64,000 nt of DNA from JAFMPW01 sp041743085 (GTDB taxonomy: Bacteria > Bacteroidota > Bacteroidia > Flavobacteriales > Flavobacteriaceae), in the NCBI GenBank assembly GCA_041743085.1, contig JBGTNL010000102.1, forward strand, positions 1 through 64,000, given 5' to 3'. The notes below the pieces were generated by a model. The model had not been told where the DNA came from, ran no database searches, and worked only from the letters and a program-made list of their open reading frames with translations. A program made the translations under genes and the position numbers. Shown here in pieces: positions 45,687 to 54,672 of this stretch. Positions within the stretch are counted from its first letter, which is position 1. Each line of letters starts with the position of its first letter.

Positions 45687-48600
45687 ATGAAAGCATTTAC
45701 CGCTAAGTTTCTTGTTATAGCCGCAGTGGTCCTTTTAGTTAGTGCTTGCCACACTTCGCCCGAAAAAGCAAGTGATGACAAACCCAGAAGAATTGAGATG
45801 TTGTTTTTAGGACACGCCCAGGAGCACCATAACTCCGGGGCGTATATGCCCATATTGGCATCCGCCTTAACTCAAAGTGGCATAAATATTACGTATACAG
45901 AAAGTGTTGATGATCTTAATAGGGATGTTTTAGGCAATTACGACGGACTTATTGTGTATGCAAATCATGAAAACATAAGCCCGTCACAGGAAAAGGCATT
46001 GATGAATTTTGTACATGCCGGTAATGCATTTATTCCTGTTCATAGTGCTAGTTTCTGCTTTAAGAATTCCCCGGAGTACATCAATTTGGTCGGCGCCCAA
46101 TTTAAGGATCACGGCACGGATACCTTTACAGCGTCTATTGTAAATGAAACTCACCCTATTATGAAATCGCTTGAAGAATTTTCTACCTGGGACGAGACCT
46201 ATGTGCACCATAAAATTGCAGAAGATATCACCGTACTGATGGAACGTGTGGATGGCGAACATGCGGAACCGTGGACATGGGTAAAGGAGTATGGAAGAGG
46301 AAAGGTTTTTTATACTGCTTACGGGCATGATGAAAGAACCTGGAACCATCCCGGTTTCCAGAAATTAATTAAAGAAGGCATCCTCTGGGCGGTAAGTGAC
46401 CAGGTACGCAAAAATTGGGATGCGTTCGCAAAGGAAATTCCGAAACTGGCCTATAAAGAAATGCCGAATATCCCCAACTACGAAAAAAGGGATCCCGCAC
46501 CCAAATACCAACTTCCCCTGCCGCCCGAGGAATCCGAAAAATTAATCCAGGTACCTGCCGGCTTCGATTTAGAACTCTTCGCTTCAGAACCTGATATTAT
46601 CAATCCAATAGCTATGAATTGGGACGAACGCGGAAGATTGTGGGTCATCGAAACTGTAGATTACCCGAATACGGTGCGTAATGACAGGGGGTTCGGTGAC
46701 GACCGCATAAAGATCTGTGAAGATACCGATGGCGATGGAAAAGCGGATAAGTTTACAATATTTGCCGATCAGCTTAATATTCCTACGGGGTTTACATTTT
46801 CGGAAGATGCCATTATCGTTTCCCAGGCTCCCCATTTTATATTCTTACAAGATACTGATGGCGACGATAAGGCAGATGTAAAAAAAGTGATTATAGATGG
46901 ATGGGGTGTTTTTGATACCCATGCAGGACCGTCCAATCTCCAGAATGGTATGGACAATAAAATTTACGGGGTAGTGGGTTATTCCGGGTTTAAGGGATCT
47001 ATTTTCGGGTCGGATCAGGAATTTAGGCAGGGGATATACCGCTTTGATCACAAACTTAATGATTTTGAATTTCTGACCGGTACAAGTAACAATACCTGGG
47101 GATTGGGGTTTACGGAAGACAATTCCATTTTCGCCTCTACCGCAAACAATACGCATAGTGTTTTCCTCGGCATTCCGGATAAAAACTTTAACGACGTAGA
47201 AGGAATCCCAACCCAGGGAAGCAAGAAAATAGACGGCCACTATGATATGCAGCCCATTACCCGGAACATCAGGCAGGTAGATGTCTTTGGAGGGTTTACG
47301 GCCGCAGCCGGACATCATTTCTATACCGCCAGGCAATATCCGAAAGCGTTTTGGAACAAAGTGGCTTTTGTCTGCGAACCCACGGGAGGCCTTGTTCATA
47401 TGGCCAAAATTGAAAATGACGGAGCCGGATATATAGAAAAAGATGGTGGTAATCTCTTCGCCAGTTCAGACGAATGGGTTTCGCCGGTGGAAGCCAAGGT
47501 AGGTCCGGACGGTGCTGTCTGGGTACTGGATTGGTATAATTTTATTGTACAGCACAACCCTACCCCAACCGCTGAACGCGGTGGCTACAATGCCGAAAAT
47601 GGGGAAGGCAACGCCTATGTTAATCCATTGCGAGATAAATCAAGAGGTCGCATCTGGCGGGTAGTCCCTAAAAAAGTAGAAGAAGAACAGGAAACGATCA
47701 GCCTGAATAAAGACGAACCCGGCGAATTGTTAAAAGCATTAACCAATGAAAACATGTTCTGGCGTTCTACCGCGCAACGACTAATAGTGGAACGTGGGGA
47801 GACCGATGTCTTGGGAGCGCTTTACGAGATGGTAAATGACCAAACCCTCGATGGCCAAGGGCTTAATTCCGGGGCGCTGCATGCATTGTGGACCATTGAA
47901 GGGCTCGGGGTTTTAGATTCCGACGAACAGGCGGTTGCCGTGGCAAGAGGAGCGTTGTTTCATCCTTCCTGGGCGGTAAGAAGAGCGGCTATTCAATTGC
48001 TTCCAAGAACTTCAAGATCGGATGAAGCACTATTGCTTTCACGAGTTTTGCATGATAAAAATCCTAAAGTCCGGATGGAAGCCCTGCTCTACTTTTCGGA
48101 ACGGGAACGATCTGATAAGATTGGACATCTGTTGTACGATTTGAGCAATGACAAAAAAGTGCTTAAGGATGCATGGTTAGCCCAGGCGGTATATATAGCA
48201 GCGAGCAAACATATAAAGGGTTTTATTGAGGCTTACCTTCAGGATAACCCCAAGTATAAAATTCCGTCCGAAGCTCGCACAGGAAACGTCTCAGAGGAAC
48301 TATCCGCGAATGAACTGGCAATAACTTTTGTGAACAATTACATCAACAAGGTGTCCACGCCGGAAGACCCCGTAAGAGATGCGGTGGGAAAGGCTAGTGT
48401 CATTAACATAAAGACAGTTGAAAATGAATTGAAATATGATGTAACCGAGTTTGAGGTTGAAGCAGGAGAATCGGTCCAACTTGTTTTTGAAAATACCGAT
48501 TTTATGCAGCATAACCTCGTCATCACAAAACCCGGGCAAAAAGAAAAAGTGGGGATGGCTGCAGACAAATTAGCCATGGACCCGCAGGGGGCAGCGATGA

Positions 48601-48776
48601 ATTATGTTCCGAAAATGACCGAGGTGCTTTTTGCGACTGCGATCATAAATCCTCAGGAAAAGGTCGTTCTAAAATTCACGGCACCAACCGAGCCCGGAAT
48701 TTACCCTTACATCTGTACATTTCCCGGTCATTGGCGTATCATGCAGGGTACCATGAAAGTTGTTAGTTCCAAGTAG
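45687..48776 (+). CDS. ThuA / membrane-bound-dehydrogenase propeller / HEAT / blue-copper lipoprotein
   Basis: A 1029-residue lipoprotein (signal MKAFTAKFLVIAAVVLLVSAC). Order: a ThuA-like domain (about 35-240; DDLNRDVLGNYDGLIVYAN), a PVC-type dehydrogenase propeller (about 285-665; NPIAMNWDERGRLWVIETVD, GDGKADKFTIFADQLNIPTG), HEAT-like repeats (about 680-850), and a plastocyanin/azurin-like domain (about 910-1029) with FMQHNLVIT and YICTFPGHWRIMQGTM giving the His, Cys, His and Met type 1 copper ligands. The family often ends in a CxxCH haem motif; none is present here. Probably an extracytoplasmic sugar oxidoreductase. First gene of an operon, 17 bases before the epimerase gene. Confidence 0.88.
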   Translation: MKAFTAKFLVIAAVVLLVSACHTSPEKASDDKPRRIEMLFLGHAQEHHNSGAYMPILASALTQSGINITYTESVDDLNRDVLGNYDGLIVYANHENISPSQEKALMNFVHAGNAFIPVHSASFCFKNSPEYINLVGAQFKDHGTDTFTASIVNETHPIMKSLEEFSTWDETYVHHKIAEDITVLMERVDGEHAEPWTWVKEYGRGKVFYTAYGHDERTWNHPGFQKLIKEGILWAVSDQVRKNWDAFAKEIPKLAYKEMPNIPNYEKRDPAPKYQLPLPPEESEKLIQVPAGFDLELFASEPDIINPIAMNWDERGRLWVIETVDYPNTVRNDRGFGDDRIKICEDTDGDGKADKFTIFADQLNIPTGFTFSEDAIIVSQAPHFIFLQDTDGDDKADVKKVIIDGWGVFDTHAGPSNLQNGMDNKIYGVVGYSGFKGSIFGSDQEFRQGIYRFDHKLNDFEFLTGTSNNTWGLGFTEDNSIFASTANNTHSVFLGIPDKNFNDVEGIPTQGSKKIDGHYDMQPITRNIRQVDVFGGFTAAAGHHFYTARQYPKAFWNKVAFVCEPTGGLVHMAKIENDGAGYIEKDGGNLFASSDEWVSPVEAKVGPDGAVWVLDWYNFIVQHNPTPTAERGGYNAENGEGNAYVNPLRDKSRGRIWRVVPKKVEEEQETISLNKDEPGELLKALTNENMFWRSTAQRLIVERGETDVLGALYEMVNDQTLDGQGLNSGALHALWTIEGLGVLDSDEQAVAVARGALFHPSWAVRRAAIQLLPRTSRSDEALLLSRVLHDKNPKVRMEALLYFSERERSDKIGHLLYDLSNDKKVLKDAWLAQAVYIAASKHIKGFIEAYLQDNPKYKIPSEARTGNVSEELSANELAITFVNNYINKVSTPEDPVRDAVGKASVINIKTVENELKYDVTEFEVEAGESVQLVFENTDFMQHNLVITKPGQKEKVGMAADKLAMDPQGAAMNYVPKMTEVLFATAIINPQEKVVLKFTAPTEPGIYPYICTFPGHWRIMQGTMKVVSSK

Positions 48777-48793
48777 GATTTTAAATAAACTAA

Positions 48794-49654
48794 ATGAAGC
48801 AGAATATACCTTTAGGGGTTAGTACCTGGCTTTGGGAATCCCCATTTACCACAGAGTCGATTTCCCTCTTCCCTAAAATCAGGGAAATGGGTTTTGATGT
48901 GGTTGAAATTCCCGTGGAAGATCCCGATTTGATCGATGGTATTAAAGTGAAAGAAGCTTTACAGGAACATGATTTGAGAGCTTTGGTATGTGGGGTATTC
49001 GGGCCCACAAAGGACCTGACCCATGAGGAGATTTCCTATCATGAGAATTGCTTCCGGTATCTTGAGAAGTGCTTTGAACTGTGCGGGTTATGGGAGGTAG
49101 AATTCCTGGCGGGGCCCATGTATTCCGCGGTTGGAAAAGCCAGAATGATCCCGGAGGAACAGAGAAAAATAGAATGGGACCGCGCGGTCGCAAACATTGG
49201 GAAAGTCTGTGAGCTCGCCAAAATCGATGGGTTGTTCATTGCCCTGGAGCCACTAAATCGTTTCGAATCCGATTTGATAAATACGGCAGAGGATGTAATG
49301 AAATTGATCGCCGATGTAAATCATCCCAATGCCAAGGTTTTATTGGACGGGTTTCATATGACCATTGAAGAAAAGAATATTGAAGCTGCTATTCGATCGG
49401 TGGGCGATAAACTGATCCATGTACAAGTATCCGAAAACCACAGGGGTATTCCGGGAACCGGATTAACGCCGTGGAACGACTTTAAAAAAGGGTTGGAGGC
49501 TGTCAACTATCAGGGTGCAATTACCATTGAAAGTTTCACCCCGGAGATCAAGGAACTGGCAGGGGCTGTTTGTATCTGGAAAAACCTGGCAAGGGACCAG
49601 GACGAATTTGCAATCGAAGGAATTAAATTTTTAAAGAAAACATTCAACATATAA
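48794..49654 (+). CDS. TIM-barrel sugar epimerase/isomerase (tagatose/psicose 3-epimerase-like)
   Basis: A 286-residue cytoplasmic protein of the xylose-isomerase-like TIM-barrel superfamily. Four metal ligands are visible in order: Glu in IALEPLNRFE, Asp in VLLDGFHMTIEE, His in HVQVSENHRGIPGTG and Glu in AITIESFTPE. This is the full set of ketose 3-epimerases such as D-tagatose and D-psicose 3-epimerase. It would move or epimerise a keto sugar. It is the middle gene of the three-gene operon; the oxidoreductase gene starts 10 bases after it. Confidence 0.9.
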   Translation: MKQNIPLGVSTWLWESPFTTESISLFPKIREMGFDVVEIPVEDPDLIDGIKVKEALQEHDLRALVCGVFGPTKDLTHEEISYHENCFRYLEKCFELCGLWEVEFLAGPMYSAVGKARMIPEEQRKIEWDRAVANIGKVCELAKIDGLFIALEPLNRFESDLINTAEDVMKLIADVNHPNAKVLLDGFHMTIEEKNIEAAIRSVGDKLIHVQVSENHRGIPGTGLTPWNDFKKGLEAVNYQGAITIESFTPEIKELAGAVCIWKNLARDQDEFAIEGIKFLKKTFNI

Positions 49655-49664
49655 ATTGAACAAA

Positions 49665-50795
49665 ATGAGTAATAAGAGAATTAATGTTGCGATTGTCGGC
49701 CTTGGATTTGGAGCTGAATTCATCCCCATCTATCAAAAACATCCAAATGCCAATTTGATGGCAGTGTCTCAGCGAACTTCTTCCAAACTGAATGAGGTGG
49801 CCGATACGTTTGGTATTGAAAAAAGATTTACCTCCTATGATGATTTATTGGAAGATCCGGAAATCGATGCAGTTCACATCAATACCCCGATCCCCGACCA
49901 TGGAATTCAATCTATCAAGGCACTGAAAGCGGGTAAACATGTGGCATGTACCGTGCCTATGGCTACTACGATGGATGAGTGTGAAGAAATCGTAGACCTA
50001 TCCGTAAAAAAAGGACTTACCTATATGATGATGGAAACTGTGGTGTATGCGCGGGAATTTTTATTTATGAAGGAGTTATATGAAAAAGGGGAATTAGGGA
50101 AAGTGCAATTCTTAAAAGCCAGCCATCAGCAAGACATGGACGGCTGGCCAAACTATTGGCCAGGGCTTCCCCCCATGCACTATGCCACACATTGCGTGGG
50201 TCCTGTTTTGGGGCTTACAAGAGGTGAAGCAGCGTATGTTTCCTGTTTTGGGTCAGGAACCATCCGGGACGAATTGATACCCTATTATAATTCTCCCTAT
50301 GCCGTTGAAACAACTCATATCAAATTCAGGAATTCTGATCTGAGTGCACAGGTCTATCGTTCTCTTTTTGATGTCGCCAGGCAATACAGGGAGAGTTTTG
50401 AGGTATATGGATCCAAAAAATCGGTAGAATGGCCATTGATAGAAGGAAAACCCCTGGTGGTTCATACCGCCAAAAAACCGGAACTGGAAATCCCTGAAGA
50501 AGTTGATAGTCCGGATTTTGCAAAACTGTTGCCCGAAGAGATACGCCCATTTACGACCTGCGGCGTCTATGATTCTGACGAACACCAACACCTTTCATTT
50601 ACTCAGGGTGCGGGACACGGGGGGTCGCACCCACATCTGGTGCACGAATTCATAAATGCACTGCTTCATAACCAGTCTCCCTACCCCAATGCGAGACAAT
50701 CGGCAAATATTACCTGTGTTGGTATATTGGCCCACGAATCGGCTCAAAAGGGGGGAGAAATTATGAAACTTCCCGAATTTACATTTAATGATTAA
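49665..50795 (+). CDS. Gfo/Idh/MocA-family oxidoreductase
   Basis: A protein of about 376 residues. The Rossmann domain starts VAIVGLGFGAEFIPIYQ and binds NAD(P). In the place of the usual EKPxA motif it has CTVPMATTMDE, lacking the lysine seen in most members. The C-terminal domain includes MHYATHCVGPVLGL with candidate catalytic His residues. The longest frame starts at a TTG three codons earlier; the ATG at 49665 was chosen. The ThuB protein of rhizobia, in the same superfamily, works with ThuA to make 3-keto sugars. Last gene of the operon; a repeat element begins 10 bases after the stop. Confidence 0.92.
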   Translation: MSNKRINVAIVGLGFGAEFIPIYQKHPNANLMAVSQRTSSKLNEVADTFGIEKRFTSYDDLLEDPEIDAVHINTPIPDHGIQSIKALKAGKHVACTVPMATTMDECEEIVDLSVKKGLTYMMMETVVYAREFLFMKELYEKGELGKVQFLKASHQQDMDGWPNYWPGLPPMHYATHCVGPVLGLTRGEAAYVSCFGSGTIRDELIPYYNSPYAVETTHIKFRNSDLSAQVYRSLFDVARQYRESFEVYGSKKSVEWPLIEGKPLVVHTAKKPELEIPEEVDSPDFAKLLPEEIRPFTTCGVYDSDEHQHLSFTQGAGHGGSHPHLVHEFINALLHNQSPYPNARQSANITCVGILAHESAQKGGEIMKLPEFTFND

Positions 50796-50805
50796 AAAAT
50801 ATTGT

Positions 50806-51006
50806 TGTCCGGTAGTGCCAAAACTGCAAGTATATGGGGGCGTTCCCATTATATTTGTTATCCAAGGGCTTGCTTTTCGCACATTGCCAACAAGTATGAA
50901 TGTACCTTTGGCACCTTAAAATCAACTATAGGATTTTCAGTTGGTTATAAGCAAGTCTTACGTCTTATGTCTTGTAGCGCAGTGGTCTTACGTCTTTAAC
51001 CGGAAA
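50806..51006 (+). mobile_element. TGTCCGGT-ended repeat element, copy B (about 201 bp)
   Basis: Starts TGTCCGGT and ends ACCGGAAA, one mismatch from the perfect end of copy A (2166-2349). It shares perfect blocks of 28 and 27 bp with that copy, in the same orientation, and both are preceded by TATTGT or ATTGT. It carries no gene and fills most of the gap downstream of the oxidoreductase gene. Confidence 0.7.
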
Positions 51007-51137
51007 CTAAGGATTAAAAAACTAATACGGTAATTGCCGTTTAGGCCGTCCATATTATTCCAGTTGGCGTAATTAGCTGCATTCCGCCAATTTTTATCCG
51101 TATTGATGGCTAAATCTGATATGGGGGTACCCGGATA

Positions 51138-52781
51138 TCATTTTTCACTGCTGTAGGCTTTATCCAAAAACAGATAGCGCGCATCGTTCTTTGATTGAAT
51201 GAGCTTACTTTCCGTATCAATAACCATTACAGGGGGGCTGGCGTCACTGGCGTCGGCCGGATCCCACTGGGGTAAACCTTCACCGTTTGGATTTCCTGTT
51301 TTGATAAAATTGGCAAAATAATTCTGCATGTCTTCCGATACTTTGTAATCCTCAGGAGTCCAGGCATAGTCCTCCACCAAATGGAGGTTGCCCATACAAT
51401 ACTCAATTTCACAGGCATGAGGTGCGCCAATGGCCTCAGGCATTTCCGGGGCACTCGAATCTTGTTTTACCGTTCCGCCGGCGAGGCCCGGGGTAAGTGT
51501 TTTATCCACTAAGGGCGGGCGGAGTTTGCTGTAGAGGTACCTGTAGACCGGTTGATCGCTGTTTTTTCTATGCAGATCGAACCATTTCCAGGTACTGTAG
51601 GAAATAAACCGGTCAGATGCCAGCGCAGTGGCCGAAAGCGCTATTTCCTTTTCCGAACCAGAGGGATACAATTGCAACACTTCCTGATGGGTGTCCGGAT
51701 AGATTTCCTTTACTTTCGCAATGTAATTTTCCTCTTTGTACGGTTGGCCCTGCATTATGGCCATACCCGGTATTTCCGCTGAGTTCCATCCCAACAGGAG
51801 TGGGACCTGGGCCTGCCCTTTATCCCCAAATATTTCGGGCAGGGTTTTCGGAAGAAAATAGCCGTCGATCACAGCAGGAAAACCGAAACGTTTCGATTCA
51901 TTGTAAATTTCATAGACTTCCCCCGCACTTAATTTGCGTAGTTCGGCAATGCCCGGATAACTCGCTTTTTGGGCAAATTCCAGACCCACCTTTTCAGCCT
52001 CCTTCAATGAAACCGCTGCCAATGTGGGATTGATTCCCGCACCGCTTTCGCCGATAGCACCGGCTATCAGATCTTTGGAAAGCGGGGAGGCCATTTGCTG
52101 GCTTACCCCAATGGAACCAGCGGATTCCCCTGCAATGGTAACTTTATCGGGATTGCCTCCAAAGGCCGCAATATTTTTCTGAACCCACTGCAACGCGGCA
52201 TGTTGGTCCAGCAATCCATAATTCCCGGATGCCCCGTATTCGGCTTCTGCACTCAACTCGGGATGGGCCAGAAATCCAAATATATTCAATCTATAATTCG
52301 TGGTTACCACAACAATTCCTTTTTTCGCCATGCTCTCACCGTCATACCGGTATTCCGAAGCATCCCCGGCAACGTTTCCGCCACCGAAGAAATAAACCAG
52401 CACTGGCAGGTCCTTGGTACCCCGGGTTGCCGGTGTCCAGATATTAAGGTAGAGGCAATCTTCGCTGACACCATTGGAGCGCGACTTCATATCTCCGAAT
52501 ACCATAGTCTGCATTGGTCGTGGGCCAAAAACCTTGGTTTCTTTCACACCCTGCCAGTTCTGATGGGGTTGAGGGACTTTCCACCGCAGATCCCCGACAG
52601 GGGGCTGGGCAAAAGGAACACCAAAGTAGGTTTGAATACCGGTATGGGTATCATAATTTCCTTCGATAACCCCATGTTCAACAGTTACCTGAATGGGAAA
52701 AGCATTCTTATTCTGTGAAGTGATTTTTTGGTTGGCTACCAAAAGAAAAATGCCGAGGAATAGTACTTTTTTCATTTTCAT
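51138..52781 (-). CDS. secreted type B carboxylesterase
   Basis: A 547-residue alpha/beta hydrolase with a signal peptide (MKMKKVLFLGIFLLVANQ). Type B markers: the N-terminal FGVPFAQPPVGDLRWKVPQP, the oxyanion segment VLVYFFGGGNVAGD, the nucleophile elbow TIAGESAGSIGVSQQ, and a C-terminal His in AIGAPHACEIEYCMGN. Such enzymes split ester bonds and in sugar regions may deacylate decorated glycans. It is divergent from the Nudix-type regulator gene, with a palindromic operator candidate between them. An ATG two codons in is equally possible. A second member lies at 57730-59346. Confidence 0.93.
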   Translation of the reverse strand: MKMKKVLFLGIFLLVANQKITSQNKNAFPIQVTVEHGVIEGNYDTHTGIQTYFGVPFAQPPVGDLRWKVPQPHQNWQGVKETKVFGPRPMQTMVFGDMKSRSNGVSEDCLYLNIWTPATRGTKDLPVLVYFFGGGNVAGDASEYRYDGESMAKKGIVVVTTNYRLNIFGFLAHPELSAEAEYGASGNYGLLDQHAALQWVQKNIAAFGGNPDKVTIAGESAGSIGVSQQMASPLSKDLIAGAIGESGAGINPTLAAVSLKEAEKVGLEFAQKASYPGIAELRKLSAGEVYEIYNESKRFGFPAVIDGYFLPKTLPEIFGDKGQAQVPLLLGWNSAEIPGMAIMQGQPYKEENYIAKVKEIYPDTHQEVLQLYPSGSEKEIALSATALASDRFISYSTWKWFDLHRKNSDQPVYRYLYSKLRPPLVDKTLTPGLAGGTVKQDSSAPEMPEAIGAPHACEIEYCMGNLHLVEDYAWTPEDYKVSEDMQNYFANFIKTGNPNGEGLPQWDPADASDASPPVMVIDTESKLIQSKNDARYLFLDKAYSSEK

Positions 52782-52799
52782 GGATGTTAAAATTTTTCT

Positions 52800-52820
52800 A
52801 TTGTCTCAATTTGTTACAAT
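52800..52820. promoter_or_regulatory. 21-bp inverted repeat, candidate operator of the Nudix-type regulator
   Basis: Half-sites ATTGTnnCAA and TTGnnACAAT are separated by one base, giving 16 of 20 symmetric positions. It lies between the divergent carboxylesterase and regulator genes. Regulators of the NrtR/AraR type bind such palindromes, so it probably controls both genes. Confidence 0.6.
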
Positions 52821-52853
52821 AATACTTTGTTTTCTTCTAATTTTACCATTTAT

Positions 52854-53588
52854 TTGGAAAAATATTCAGCTTTGGCCGAAAAAAACCACAAGGAACTGCC
52901 CTCAAATCATGAATTTATGCCGCATTTGGCCTATGACTCTGTGATATTCGGGTTTAACGGAACGCAATTAAAAATTCTCGTTCTTGAATATCACAATACC
53001 GGATTATTTGCCTTGCCCGGTGGATTTGTTAAGTATACCGAAAATTTGGAGGATGCAGTAGAACGGGGATTGAAAGAGCGAACGGGCCTGGATCAGATCT
53101 ATCTGGAGCAGTTCCACACCTTTGGTGACCTTTCAAGATCGAACCCGGAAACGATGGGTAGGATATTGGAAGCCAACGATTATAAACCTGATGACGGACA
53201 CTGGCTACTGCATCGTTTTGTGTCGGTTGCCTATTATGCGCTGATCAATTATGATGAAGTAGAGCCGCGGCCTGACGAGCTTTCTGATTCCATCAGCTGG
53301 TATGCCATTGACGAACTCCCCGGCCTGATAATGGATCATGGCCTGATTGTGGAAAAAGCTTTGAACGTTCTTAAGGACAATCTTGAAAAAAAATTGGTGG
53401 GAATGAACCTGTTACCTTCAAAATTCACCATGAAACAACTGCAACAGGTTTACGAGGCCGTTCTGGGCGAAAAGTTACGCCGAACTACTTTTCAGCGTAA
53501 AATGTTGGGATTGGACATTTTGGTTCGGCACGAAAAACTCTATCAGGGCAAGGCACACAAAGCACCGTATTTATATAGTTTTAGGTAG
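52854..53588 (+). CDS. Nudix-fold sugar-type transcriptional regulator (NrtR/AraR-like)
   Basis: A protein of about 244 residues: an N-terminal Nudix-like domain (to about 150) followed by a winged helix (about 170-244; SKFTMKQLQQVYEAVLGEKL, TTFQRKMLGLDILVRHEKLY). The Nudix box reads GGFVKYTENLEDAVERGLKE, where the REUxEE core has become RGLKER, so catalysis is unlikely and ligand sensing likely. In Bacteroides AraR has this architecture and senses arabinose. No ATG lies near the 5' end: TTG at 52854 is my choice because a TTG at 52827 sits too close to the operator, and an ATG at 52917 would trim the N-terminus. Confidence 0.85.
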   Translation: MEKYSALAEKNHKELPSNHEFMPHLAYDSVIFGFNGTQLKILVLEYHNTGLFALPGGFVKYTENLEDAVERGLKERTGLDQIYLEQFHTFGDLSRSNPETMGRILEANDYKPDDGHWLLHRFVSVAYYALINYDEVEPRPDELSDSISWYAIDELPGLIMDHGLIVEKALNVLKDNLEKKLVGMNLLPSKFTMKQLQQVYEAVLGEKLRRTTFQRKMLGLDILVRHEKLYQGKAHKAPYLYSFR

Positions 53589-53608
53589 CATCTTTATAAA
53601 CCACAGAA

Positions 53609-54580
53609 ATGGATAGGCAGGATTTTGTAAAAAGAATGGCGCTATTGACAGGCGGCTGGGCACTGTTTCCAAAAAGTATATTCGCCAACGGACACTTTAT
53701 CAATAATACGAACACCCTGGAAAATGTTGGGATCCAGTTATTTTCGGTGCCGGCCTTTCTCGAAAAGGATTTTAAGGGAACTATTGGCTTCCTCGCGGAA
53801 ATGGGATTCGGGGAAGTTGAACTATTTGGTCCCTATCCATATAGTTCGGAATCCGGAAAGCAGCGTTGGAAGGCCGTAACACCAATGCTGGGCTTTAGCG
53901 GCAGCGGATATTTCGGTCTTTCCGAAACTGAAGTCAAGAGCACTCTTACGGAATACGGGTTAACCGTTCCCGCCATGCACACGGACCTCGATACTTTGGA
54001 GAACAAAATTACCGATCTCGGCAAGGCAAAAGAAACGTTGGGGTTTGAATATGTGGTGTTGCCCGCCATCCCCGATGAGCGCAGAAAAACTTTGGACGAT
54101 TATAAAAGAATGGCAGAAACCTTTAATCTTGTAGGTAAACAGGCGAAAGAAGAAGGGTTAAAATTTGCTTATCACAATCACGGATATGGCCTGAGTGAGG
54201 TAGGAGGTCAAATTCCCTTGCAATTAATTCTGGACAATACCGATCCCGACCTCGTTTTTCTGGAAATGGACTTGTTCTGGACCATTGCCGGCAAGGCGGA
54301 TCCGATAACATATTTGAAAACATATTCGGATCGCTATCATCTGATGCACGTTAAGGATATGAAGGAGATACAGACCTTCTCCGGGGATGGTGGCGATGCC
54401 AGCCAGTGGATTCCGTTATTCCCTAACATGACCTCCGCCGGTAGCGGGGTGGTGGATTTAAAAACGATCATTCCAATGGCAAAGAAATATGGGGTTAAGC
54501 ACTTTTTTGTAGAGCAGGATATGGTACAGGATCCGCAGGTTGCCCTGAAAAAAAGTATTGATTATTTGAAATCGATTTGA
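53609..54580 (+). CDS. exported TIM-barrel sugar isomerase/epimerase-like protein
   Basis: A 323-residue protein. Its start MDRQDFVKRMALLTGGWALF is a Tat-like signal without a clean twin Arg (RQDF-KRM). The TIM-barrel body has KFAYHNHGYGL, FLEMDLFWTIAG with Asp, YHLMHVKDMKE with His and HFFVEQDM with Glu. This is the periplasmic 'sugar phosphate isomerase/epimerase' group of Bacteroidota, whose real substrates are mostly unknown; related TIM-barrel proteins act on 3-keto sugars. It begins 20 bases after the regulator gene and is likely co-transcribed with it. Confidence 0.88.
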   Translation: MDRQDFVKRMALLTGGWALFPKSIFANGHFINNTNTLENVGIQLFSVPAFLEKDFKGTIGFLAEMGFGEVELFGPYPYSSESGKQRWKAVTPMLGFSGSGYFGLSETEVKSTLTEYGLTVPAMHTDLDTLENKITDLGKAKETLGFEYVVLPAIPDERRKTLDDYKRMAETFNLVGKQAKEEGLKFAYHNHGYGLSEVGGQIPLQLILDNTDPDLVFLEMDLFWTIAGKADPITYLKTYSDRYHLMHVKDMKEIQTFSGDGGDASQWIPLFPNMTSAGSGVVDLKTIIPMAKKYGVKHFFVEQDMVQDPQVALKKSIDYLKSI

Positions 54581-54672
54581 GCAGAATTATTATATCTTCC
54601 GGAAAAATTAGTAAGAAAAAACAGGTTGCTAAAAAAATAGTCGTTGATAAACCGATCCCACTTTTTGAAATA

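Noticed and set aside
45687..48776. Assignment of a C-terminal cytochrome c to the ThuA/propeller protein, as in many relatives
   Set aside because: No CxxCH motif exists in the protein; the C-terminal domain has blue-copper ligands instead.
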